Assembly (NCBI GenBank): GCA_947460045.1
Contig: CANHGC010000115.1
Coordinates: 1 to 5,974, forward strand
Length of the DNA stretch: 5,974 nucleotides
Source of the DNA: Bacteroidota bacterium
GTDB lineage: Bacteria; Bacteroidota; Bacteroidia; NS11-12g; UBA955
Direction of reading: 5' to 3'
Part shown: positions 1 to 5,030 of the stretch, in pieces
How the letters are laid out: every line of letters begins with the position of its first letter
Position numbering within the stretch: position 1 is the first letter of the stretch
Position numbers and translations under genes: made by a program
Notes under the pieces: model-generated
What the model was told of the DNA's origin: nothing
Databases searched by the model: none
What the model saw: the letters and a program-made list of their open reading frames with translations, nothing else

Positions 1-222
1 AAATCGCTGCTGCAACAACAACGAATGCGCCAGCAAATGCTTGTTTGTCATCGATTCCGGATTGCGTTGCAACAATTGTCGATAAATGTTCTCCGCCTCC
101 CGATACCGCTTTGTTCTCATCGCCGCCGCCGCTTGGGCCTCCGGACTCACAGCATCGTCGAAATCCTGTGCCATCAATCCACCGCTCACCATCATCAATG
201 TAATCAAGAATATCTTACGCAT
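1..222 (-). CDS. Secreted TPR-repeat protein, N-terminal fragment (gene continues off the left edge)
   Basis: Read on the minus strand, an open frame of 74 codons starts with ATG at 222 and runs off the left edge without a stop. Residues 1-18 look like a signal peptide (MRKIFLITLMMVSGGLMA, then QD), so the product is probably exported to the periplasm or envelope. Residues 28-74 fit a tetratricopeptide repeat pair: small residues in helix A, then RYREAENIYRQLLQRNPES, then a second helix (HLLAHSLLLQQ). TPRs form protein-binding scaffolds; the partner cannot be read from this fragment. An in-frame ATG at 246 would add eight residues (MNCCYIRS) before the signal peptide and abuts a possible -7 box, so 222 is preferred. 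The gene is divergent from the DUF2807 gene. The identity beyond TPR is unknown. Confidence 0.75.
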   Translation of the reverse strand, partial: MRKIFLITLMMVSGGLMAQDFDDAVSPEAQAAAAMRTKRYREAENIYRQLLQRNPESMTNKHLLAHSLLLQQRF

Positions 223-246
223 GCTTCGAATGTAACAACAATTCAT

Positions 247-254
247 CAAATTTG
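247..254. promoter_or_regulatory. Palindromic -7-like box between divergent genes
   Basis: CAAATTTG is its own reverse complement and matches the Bacteroidota -7 consensus TAnnTTTG at 7 of 8 positions on both strands. It lies 14 bases before the plus-strand ATG at 269 and 24 bases before the minus-strand ATG at 222, so one element could serve both genes. No good -33 box (TTTG about 19 bases upstream) is visible on either side. This is inference from motif and position only. Confidence 0.35.
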
Positions 255-268
255 TAACGCTGTTAACG

Positions 269-1045
269 ATGCGATATTCTTCCAAAGCACCCCGTTTTTT
301 TCAATTTCTACGGCGCTCCATCTTCCTGGGGCTGTTGCTCTTAGTATCACTGAACAGCTGTAAACAGGGCGCGCAGCCATGGCAATCGTTTGGAGAAATT
401 GCCACAGAAACCCGCGAACTGCCTGATTTTAAGAAAATTACCGCCTCGCACAACATCCAGTTGTTTGTCACCCAAGATACCGCCGCCCCACAAAGCATTC
501 GCATCACCTACGGCAAAAACACCCTCAAAGGCATCGTAACCGAAGTGAAAAATGGCGAACTCAACATCAACGATCTCAACAAAGGAAAATGGCTACGCAA
601 CCTCAACGTGGCACCCATTTGCACCCTCAACGTACACAACATCCAAGCCATTCACCTCGAAGGAAATGCCAAATTAACCTGTATCGATACCCTCCGAACG
701 CCCGCCTTGAAGTTCACCGTGAACAGCGTGGAAGAACAAAACCTCAAGATTTTCTGCGGCCAACTCTATGGAGGTATCAGCAATTCTGGACAAGTGATTG
801 CGAGCGGACAGGCAACCATCTTTTCGTGGAGTTGTGAAAAAGGCAGCGGGTTGAACGCCCAACATTTGCGCAGCGATGACGTGTATATCCGACATTTTAC
901 CGTCAAAGACATTTTCGTGAATCCCAGCAAACAGTTCGAAGCCTACGCCTACAACAGCGGCAACATTTATTACTTCACAGCGCCCACCTACAAGTTTCAA
1001 ATCACCGAACAAGGCAGTGGCAAAGTTCTCCCATACAAACCATGA
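269..1045 (+). CDS. DUF2807 / head GIN domain lipoprotein
   Basis: This 258-residue protein has a basic N-terminus (RYSSKAPRFFQFLRR), a hydrophobic stretch at about 18-29 and a cysteine at 31 (SLNSC). That arrangement fits a type II (lipoprotein) signal peptide, although Asn at -2 is not the classic lipobox residue. From about residue 54 the chain has the pattern of the DUF2807 putative auto-transporter adhesin / head GIN family: an opening FKKITASHNIQLFVTQ, then short repeated beta strands with alternating hydrophobic residues and Gly/Asn/Ser turns, consistent with a beta-solenoid. The family is common in Bacteroidota envelopes, but its biochemical role is not established. The ATG at 269 is the only Met codon in the protein, so the start is secure. 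The stop overlaps the rhomboid start by 4 bases (ATGA), which suggests translational coupling in a two-gene operon. Confidence 0.8.
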   Translation: MRYSSKAPRFFQFLRRSIFLGLLLLVSLNSCKQGAQPWQSFGEIATETRELPDFKKITASHNIQLFVTQDTAAPQSIRITYGKNTLKGIVTEVKNGELNINDLNKGKWLRNLNVAPICTLNVHNIQAIHLEGNAKLTCIDTLRTPALKFTVNSVEEQNLKIFCGQLYGGISNSGQVIASGQATIFSWSCEKGSGLNAQHLRSDDVYIRHFTVKDIFVNPSKQFEAYAYNSGNIYYFTAPTYKFQITEQGSGKVLPYKP

Positions 1046-1725
1046 CCCTCGGCGGATACTACCTCGAATTTCCCGCGTCTTACGCGCTCATTGCTGCATT
1101 CACGCTCATATTTTTTGCGGGTTTAAACGATACCAACATCGCCTACAAAGGGATGCTCAGCACTTACAACATCAAGCACAAAAAGGAACTCTACCGATTG
1201 CTCAGCAGCGGCTTCATACACGGTTCATGGATACACTTGCTGCTCAATGGCTTGGGCATTTACTTCTTCGGCACACTGGTAGAAAGCCTCGCGGGTTCCA
1301 CTCTCATGCTGTTCATTTTCATAAGCTCAGTGCTGGTGGGCGGTTTGTACGCTTGGTTATTGCGCAGGCAAGATGTTGATTATCAAGCCGTTGGCGCTTC
1401 CGGCGGGGTGATGGGCTTGCTCATGTGCGCAGTGATGTGGTACGATGGCATTCAGCTGGGGTTGTTTTTGATCCCCATCGCCATTCCCGGTTGGTTGTTT
1501 GTAATCCTTTTTAACATTGGGTCGATTGTGATGACGCAAACTGCCGACAGGCAGCGGATTTCTCATGAAGGACATTTGGGCGGGGCGATGATGGGCGGAA
1601 TCATCGGTTACGTATTTTCACCGCAAGTGCCCTGGACCCACGGATGGTATGCGTTTTGGTTGGGCACTGTCCCAATATTACTCTTCGCGATCCTCCATGT
1701 GCTGAAACCGAAATGGTTTAAGTAA
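1042..1725 (+). CDS. Rhomboid-family intramembrane serine protease
   Basis: This 227-residue, strongly hydrophobic protein has about six predicted membrane segments. Rhomboids cut transmembrane substrates within or near the membrane using a Ser-His dyad. Hallmarks seen here are the HGSWIHLLLNGLGIYFFG segment (His60, His65, Asn69), the GASG motif with nucleophile Ser120, and HEGHLGG with the likely catalytic His178 followed by a glycine-rich helix (GGAMMGGIIGY). The length fits a minimal six-helix rhomboid core with no extra domain. Both dyad residues are present, so it is probably active. The ATG overlaps the stop of the upstream DUF2807 lipoprotein gene, which makes co-expression likely; a functional link between them is only inference. 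The last codons (AAA TGG TTT AAG TAA) are also the first unit of the tandem array that follows. Confidence 0.92.
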   Translation: MTLGGYYLEFPASYALIAAFTLIFFAGLNDTNIAYKGMLSTYNIKHKKELYRLLSSGFIHGSWIHLLLNGLGIYFFGTLVESLAGSTLMLFIFISSVLVGGLYAWLLRRQDVDYQAVGASGGVMGLLMCAVMWYDGIQLGLFLIPIAIPGWLFVILFNIGSIVMTQTADRQRISHEGHLGGAMMGGIIGYVFSPQVPWTHGWYAFWLGTVPILLFAILHVLKPKWFK

Positions 1726-1897
1726 ATCCCGGAACGGTTCAAGTAAGCCCCGACTTGCTTTAAGTAAACTCCGAATTCTTACAAGCAAGCCCTAAATAAT
1801 GTAAGTAAACTCCTAAATGGTCTAAGTAAGCCCCGAATTGACTTAAGTAAACTCCCAAATGGTTTAAGTAAACCCCATTGGGTACAATCAACCCCGA
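1711..1897 (+). repeat. Degenerate 21-base tandem array starting at the rhomboid stop codon
   Basis: About nine units follow the rough consensus AAATGGTTTAAGTAAACCCC plus G. The AAGTAA core (AAGCAA or AATCAA in two units) starts at 1720, 1741, 1762, 1783, 1803, 1824, 1845, 1866 and 1886, a period of 21 with two 20-base steps. Unit 1 is the last codons and stop of the rhomboid gene; its first 16 bases are identical to those of unit 8 (1857-1872). Cores partly alternate between AAGTAAACTCC (units 3, 5, 7) and AAGTAAGCCCC (units 2, 6), which suggests a 42-base higher-order unit. The array fills most of the gap between the rhomboid gene and the convergent tRNA terminator. I see no known repeat family; the function is unknown. 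Confidence 0.85.
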
Positions 1898-1907
1898 AAT
1901 TTTACCT

Positions 1908-1943
1908 AAAAAAAAGGCCCCGGCAACTGCGTTGCCGGGGCCT
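1908..1943 (-). terminator. Intrinsic terminator of the tRNA-Leu operon
   Basis: A perfect 13-base-pair GC-rich stem (1915-1927 with 1931-1943) has a 3-base loop. On the minus strand it is followed by a run of U from the eight A at 1908-1915. It begins 3 bases after the 3' end of tRNA-Leu(GAG), so it should end the two-tRNA transcript. On the plus strand no T-run follows the hairpin, so it would be a poor terminator for the rhomboid operon. Confidence 0.93.
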
Positions 1944-1946
1944 GAG

Positions 1947-2030
1947 TGCCCAGTACTGGATTCGAACCAGCACGACCTTACGATCACCACCCCCTCAAGA
2001 TGGCGTGTCTACCAATTTCACCAACTGGGC
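1947..2030 (-). tRNA. tRNA-Leu (anticodon GAG)
   Basis: The 84-base minus-strand gene folds as a class II (long variable arm) tRNA. The acceptor GCCCAGT pairs with ACTGGGC and the discriminator base is A. The D arm carries GGTAGAC, the anticodon stem is CCATC/GGTGG with loop TTGAGGG (anticodon GAG, reading CUC and CUU), the variable arm has 15 bases, and the T loop is TTCGAAT on a GCTGG/CCAGT stem. No CCA is encoded. G34 is not in a GUN anticodon, so this is not expected to be a queuosine substrate despite the nearby queA. It is the second gene of the tRNA pair, 26 bases after tRNA-Leu(CAG). Confidence 0.97.
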
Positions 2031-2056
2031 AATTATTCCCCATCTATCAAAATTGG

Positions 2057-2138
2057 TGCCCAGAACAGGACTCGAACCTGCACACCTCGCGGCGCTGCCA
2101 CCTGAAAGCAGTGCGTCTACCAATTTCGCCATCTGGGC
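2057..2138 (-). tRNA. tRNA-Leu (anticodon CAG)
   Basis: The 82-base minus-strand gene folds as a class II leucine tRNA. The acceptor GCCCAGA pairs with TCTGGGC and the discriminator base is A. The D arm carries GGTAGAC, the anticodon stem is CTGCT/GGCAG with loop TTCAGGT (anticodon CAG, reading CUG), the variable arm has 13 bases, and the T loop is TTCGAGT on a GCAGG/CCTGT stem. No CCA is encoded. It is the first gene of the pair, starting about a dozen bases after the predicted transcription start. Confidence 0.97.
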
Positions 2139-2156
2139 TTTACAAAGAACGGGGTG

Positions 2157-2188
2157 CAAATATACAAAAAATCGCAGACTTTCTCAAT
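2157..2188 (-). promoter_or_regulatory. Promoter of the tRNA-Leu pair
   Basis: On the minus strand the -7 box TATATTTG (2157-2164) is a perfect TAnnTTTG match. An upstream ATTGA (2184-2188) offers a -33-like TTG with about 19-20 bases between the boxes, close to the known Bacteroidota spacing. It ends 18 bases before the 5' end of tRNA-Leu(CAG), leaving a leader of about 10-14 bases for processing. The promoter lies in the 90-base gap after queA, so the tRNAs need not depend on queA read-through. Confidence 0.75.
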
Positions 2189-2228
2189 GGAACTGCGCGT
2201 TTCCGCAGCCCACCTTCAATCGCTACAA

Positions 2229-3275
2229 TTACAAAATCAACATGGCATCGCCATAACACAAGAAACGATATCCTTCTTTCATCGCCTCTTGATACACCTC
2301 CGTCATGAACTTATGGTCTGTATACGCACACGCCATCATGAACAATGGTGATTCTGGTTGATGCAAATTCGTAATAAACGCATTCGCAATGTGAAACTCC
2401 TGTGGCGGAAACAAAAACTTGTCCGTCCAACCCTCACTCGGATTCAACGTGCTCGATGCACTCACGCTGCTTTCCAACGCACGCATCACACTACCACCCA
2501 CCGCAACTACACGCTTCTTGTTGTCAATCGCCGTATTTACCGCGTCACAAGCCGATTGCTCGATGCGATAGTATTCACTGTCCATCTTGTGCTTCGTCAA
2601 ATCCTCCACCTCAACCTCTCTGAAAGCGCCCAATCCCAAGTGCAACGTGATTTCCGCAAACTGTATGCCTTTAATATCCATGCGCATTTGCAACTCACGG
2701 GTGATGTGCAACTGTGCTGCAGGCGCCGCAACAGCACCCACATTTTTAGCAAACAAACTCTGATACCAAGCCTCATCCTCTTCCTTCACACCACGGGTGA
2801 TATACTTCGGAATGGGTGTTTCACCCAATTTCTTAATCACAGTGGCAAATTCTTCGTCCGTACCATCGAACAGAAAACGAATGGTTCTGCCACGGCTGGT
2901 TGTATTATCAACCACCTCAGCCACCAAATCATCGTCCCCAAAATACAATTTGTTGCCCACACGAATTTTACGCGCTGGATCTACCAAAACATCCCACAAA
3001 CGCAATTCATGGTTTAGTTCGCGCAACAAAAACACCTCAATCTGTGCGCCTGTTTTCTCCTTCTGACCGTACATGCGGGCCGTGAATACCTTGGTGTTGT
3101 TTACCACAAACACATCGTCCTCGTCAAAAATATCCAAGATATCTTTGAAACTGCGGTGCTCTATCCTGCGCTCCTTGCTGTGAACGACCAACAAACGACT
3201 GTCGTGGCGAGTAGCCAATGGCTCCTGAGCGATAAACTCCTCAGGTAAATCAAACTTGAATTGAGATAATTTCAT
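2229..3275 (-). CDS. queA: S-adenosylmethionine:tRNA ribosyltransferase-isomerase QueA
   Basis: QueA moves and rearranges the ribosyl group of S-adenosylmethionine onto 7-aminomethyl-7-deazaguanine at wobble position 34 of GUN tRNAs (Tyr, His, Asn, Asp), giving epoxyqueuosine. It acts in the cytoplasm. The 348-residue length is normal. Family blocks are visible in order: [20 protein letters not shown] (8-27), [14 protein letters not shown] (57-70), [20 protein letters not shown] (94-113), [11 protein letters not shown] (151-161), [13 protein letters not shown] (180-192), TLHLGLGAF (210-218), HKMDSE (229-234), [10 protein letters not shown] (260-269), [10 protein letters not shown] (302-311) and [13 protein letters not shown] at the end. 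Several blocks differ from the usual GAVAAPTAGLHFT, GLGTF, GTT and TNFHxPKST forms. The gene lies 38 bases after the dehydrogenase gene but has its own -7 box. No terminator is seen after its stop. Confidence 0.95.
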   Translation of the reverse strand: MKLSQFKFDLPEEFIAQEPLATRHDSRLLVVHSKERRIEHRSFKDILDIFDEDDVFVVNNTKVFTARMYGQKEKTGAQIEVFLLRELNHELRLWDVLVDPARKIRVGNKLYFGDDDLVAEVVDNTTSRGRTIRFLFDGTDEEFATVIKKLGETPIPKYITRGVKEEDEAWYQSLFAKNVGAVAAPAAQLHITRELQMRMDIKGIQFAEITLHLGLGAFREVEVEDLTKHKMDSEYYRIEQSACDAVNTAIDNKKRVVAVGGSVMRALESSVSASSTLNPSEGWTDKFLFPPQEFHIANAFITNLHQPESPLFMMACAYTDHKFMTEVYQEAMKEGYRFLCYGDAMLIL

Positions 3276-3304
3276 TTTTGCAGTATAGTCCCAAATTGGG
3301 GCTG

Positions 3305-3312
3305 CAAATATA
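3305..3312 (-). promoter_or_regulatory. queA -7 promoter box
   Basis: On the minus strand TATATTTG is a perfect TAnnTTTG match, immediately after the TGA of the upstream dehydrogenase gene and 29 bases before the queA ATG. No TTTG is found at the right -33 distance. The sequence downstream (GCAGCCCC) resembles the tRNA promoter's (GCACCCC). A short inverted repeat (3290-3300) lies near the expected transcription start. Confidence 0.6.
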
Positions 3313-3313
3313 A

Positions 3314-4207
3314 TCAGTTTTTAGCAAAACCCGGCGCTACCACCAAGTCCTTGGTTCCATGGGCGTAATCGTAGAATCCACGACCGCTTTTCACGCCCAA
3401 ATCACCGGCAGTTACCATGTTCACCAACAAGGCACAAGGTGCGTATTTCGGGTTGCCAAAACCATCGTGCAACACGCGCAAAATCGCCAAGCAAACATCC
3501 AAACCAATGAAATCAGCCAACTGCAACGGACCCATCGGATGCGCCATACCCAACTTCATGATGGTATCAATCTCTTCCACACCCGCAACGCCTTCATGCA
3601 ACGAACAAATCGCCTCGTTAATCATGGGCATCAACACACGATTGGCAATAAAGCCAGGATAATCCTGAGTAAGCGCTGGCACTTTACCCAAAGATTTGCT
3701 CAATGCCACAATCTCTTCAGTAATCGCCTTGTCGGTTTTAAACCCTTCAATCACCTCCACCAATTTCATCACAGGTACAGGATTCATGAAGTGCATACCA
3801 ATCACTTTTTCCGGACGTGAAGTCACACTGCCAATTTTCGTGATTGAAATGCTCGATGTATTGCTTGCCAAAACACAGTGTGCCGGCGCCAAGGCATCCA
3901 ACTGCCTAAAAATATTCAACTTAATTTCGATGTTTTCCGTGGCCGCCTCAACCACCAAATCCGCATTGCTCACGCCATCGGCCATCTGTGTAAACGTCTT
4001 GATTCTTGCCAAACTGCCCGCCTTTTGCTCCTCGGTGAGCGTGCCCTTGCCTACCTGCCTGTCCATGTTCTTGGTGATAGTTGCTATCGCCTTGTCCAAC
4101 ATTTCCTGCTTTACATCAATCAAATTCACGGCATATCCGCATTGGGCAAAAACGTGGGCGATGCCATTTCCCATGGTGCCGCCACCTATCACTGCAATTT
4201 GTTTCAT
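3314..4207 (-). CDS. hbd: 3-hydroxyacyl-CoA (3-hydroxybutyryl-CoA) dehydrogenase
   Basis: This soluble enzyme interconverts (S)-3-hydroxyacyl-CoA and 3-oxoacyl-CoA with NAD(P), in beta-oxidation or butanoate metabolism. It has 297 residues, a normal size for a stand-alone enzyme. The N-terminal Rossmann fold has [14 protein letters not shown] (4-17), with the acidic Asp31 after strand 2. Active-site residues align with those of mammalian HADH: Ser118 (SNTSS), His139 (GMHFMNPVP), Glu151 (KLVEVI) and Asn189 (PGFIANR), with the same spacings (21, 12 and 50 residues relative to His). The C-terminal helical dimerisation domain has [14 protein letters not shown] and ends in [12 protein letters not shown] chose the ATG at 4207, because an in-frame ATG at 4228 lies upstream of the -7 box and adds residues (MRNFALT) before the fold. 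Substrate chain length and cofactor cannot be fixed from sequence. Confidence 0.94.
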   Translation of the reverse strand: MKQIAVIGGGTMGNGIAHVFAQCGYAVNLIDVKQEMLDKAIATITKNMDRQVGKGTLTEEQKAGSLARIKTFTQMADGVSNADLVVEAATENIEIKLNIFRQLDALAPAHCVLASNTSSISITKIGSVTSRPEKVIGMHFMNPVPVMKLVEVIEGFKTDKAITEEIVALSKSLGKVPALTQDYPGFIANRVLMPMINEAICSLHEGVAGVEEIDTIMKLGMAHPMGPLQLADFIGLDVCLAILRVLHDGFGNPKYAPCALLVNMVTAGDLGVKSGRGFYDYAHGTKDLVVAPGFAKN

Positions 4208-4215
4208 CGTAAGTG

Positions 4216-4223
4216 CAAAGTTA
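4216..4223 (-). promoter_or_regulatory. Dehydrogenase -7 promoter box with very short leader
   Basis: On the minus strand TAACTTTG is a perfect TAnnTTTG match ending exactly 8 bases before the ATG at 4207. Transcription would start only a few bases before the start codon, giving a leaderless or nearly leaderless mRNA. No clear -33 TTTG is visible. Confidence 0.6.
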
Positions 4224-4304
4224 CGCAATCCCTTCCATTTTGTATAAATTTCACCATTTCTGTGGCCATTTCTGCATCACACCCTAGAATTGACAACTCC
4301 ACAA

Positions 4305-4312
4305 TACCTTTG
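4305..4312 (+). promoter_or_regulatory. maf -7 promoter box with very short leader
   Basis: TACCTTTG is a perfect TAnnTTTG match ending exactly 8 bases before the maf ATG at 4321, the same spacing as on the divergent dehydrogenase side. The implied leader is only a few bases. No -33 TTTG lies at the expected distance. Confidence 0.6.
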
Positions 4313-4320
4313 CCCTTGAA

Positions 4321-4947
4321 ATGACAGCAAACCCAATTTCGAATCAGTCAACAAACCCATCGCTCAACGCATTGCCCACATTCCCAAAGCTGTTGTTGGC
4401 ATCCAAATCGCCGCGCCGACATCAACTTCTGCGCGATGCTGGTTTTGATTTTGAATACATCGATATCAACGCCGATGAAGACTACCCCGCCAACCTACCA
4501 CCACATGAAATCTGTGAATTTTTGGCTCAACACAAATCATTACACCACCAACAACCCATCCAAGAAAAAATCCTTGTTACCGCCGATACCATTGTGTACA
4601 TCAACAATCAGGTGCTAAACAAACCGGCAAACGCCCAAGAAGCCGCCGAAATGCTCAATGCCCTGAGCAATCAAACCCACACCGTTTATACGGGCGTTTG
4701 CCTTCGGAACGACATCCATACGCATACGTTTCATGACAAAACCGAAGTCACATTTCACCCACTCACCAACGCGGAAATCCAGCACTACATCGCAAACTTT
4801 GCCCCATTCGACAAAGCCGGTTCTTACGGCGTACAAGATTGGATGGGATACGTGGGCGTGAAGGGAATCCAAGGATGTTTTTACAACGTCATGGGATTCC
4901 CCGTAGCCAAATTTTATCGCGAACTCGCCGCGTTTTGTCAGGGCTGA
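4321..4947 (+). CDS. maf: Maf-family nucleoside triphosphate pyrophosphatase
   Basis: Maf proteins hydrolyse non-canonical or selected nucleoside triphosphates (dTTP/UTP in the YhdE type, m7GTP in the YceF type) to the monophosphate and pyrophosphate, as cytoplasmic housecleaning enzymes. The 208-residue protein shows the family motifs: LLASKSPRRHQLL (24-37), VTADTIVY (86-93) with the likely catalytic Asp89, NKPANAQEAAEML (100-112), THTVYTGV (119-126), PFDKAGSYGVQ (162-172) and GIQGCFYNVMGFPV (182-195). The DKAGSYG and GCFYNVMGFP forms suggest the dTTP/UTP type, but this is not certain. About 20 polar residues (MTANPISNQSTNPSLNALPT) precede the core and are unusual; no Met codon lies between residue 1 and the core, and the -7 box supports the start at 4321. 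It is divergent from the dehydrogenase and convergent with the S8 peptidase. Confidence 0.94.
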   Translation: MTANPISNQSTNPSLNALPTFPKLLLASKSPRRHQLLRDAGFDFEYIDINADEDYPANLPPHEICEFLAQHKSLHHQQPIQEKILVTADTIVYINNQVLNKPANAQEAAEMLNALSNQTHTVYTGVCLRNDIHTHTFHDKTEVTFHPLTNAEIQHYIANFAPFDKAGSYGVQDWMGYVGVKGIQGCFYNVMGFPVAKFYRELAAFCQG

Positions 4948-4958
4948 ACCAAGCAGCC

Positions 4959-5030
4959 ACCAACCTCAAATACTTCGTCAACGGTAATTAATTCGTAAAC
5001 GGCAATTACCTCACCAACCTCAATTACTTC
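4959..5030 (-). repeat. Four-unit 18-base tandem array overlapping the peptidase stop codon
   Basis: On the minus strand four contiguous 18-base units are GAAGTAATTGAGGTTGGT (5013-5030), GAGGTAATTGCCGTTTAC (4995-5012), GAATTAATTACCGTTGAC (4977-4994) and GAAGTATTTGAGGTTGGT (4959-4976). The first and last are identical at 17 of 18 bases; the inner two are more diverged. The array fills most of the 76-base gap between the convergent maf and peptidase genes and includes the peptidase stop TAA (5024-5026). In the frame that avoids that stop it would encode EVIEVG, EVIAVY, ELITVD and EVFEVG. Confidence 0.8.

Noticed and set aside
25..363. Plus-strand 112-codon frame over the TPR gene and lipoprotein start
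   Set aside because: It overlaps two better-supported genes in other frames and has no recognisable protein features.
1760..1990. Minus-strand frame encoding a VYLxxLG-type heptapeptide repeat
   Set aside because: It would start inside tRNA-Leu(GAG), cross the intrinsic terminator and then read the 21-base array; the periodic peptide follows from the DNA repeat alone.
1878..2308. Plus-strand open frames with sequences such as RTGLEPAHL and RTRTCTPRGAAT
   Set aside because: They are antisense translations of the two tRNA-Leu genes, a well-known source of false protein predictions.
4208..4228. Upstream ATG at 4228 as the start of the dehydrogenase
   Set aside because: The -7 box at 4216-4223 lies downstream of it, and the family fold begins right after the ATG at 4207.
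4235..4274. Three CCATTT copies, two within CCATTTCTG, in the dehydrogenase-maf gap
   Set aside because: The spacing is irregular (19 and 12 bases) and the motif is short; too weak to call an operator.
4290..4312. TTGACA at 4290-4295 as a sigma-70 -35 box for maf
   Set aside because: No -10 box lies at 16-18 bases, and the position does not fit the -33 spacing of the TAnnTTTG box.
4985..5009. Inverted repeat GTAATT...AATTAC as a terminator between maf and the peptidase gene
   Set aside because: Six AT-rich pairs with a 13-base loop and no adjacent T-run; it arises from the 18-base repeat units.
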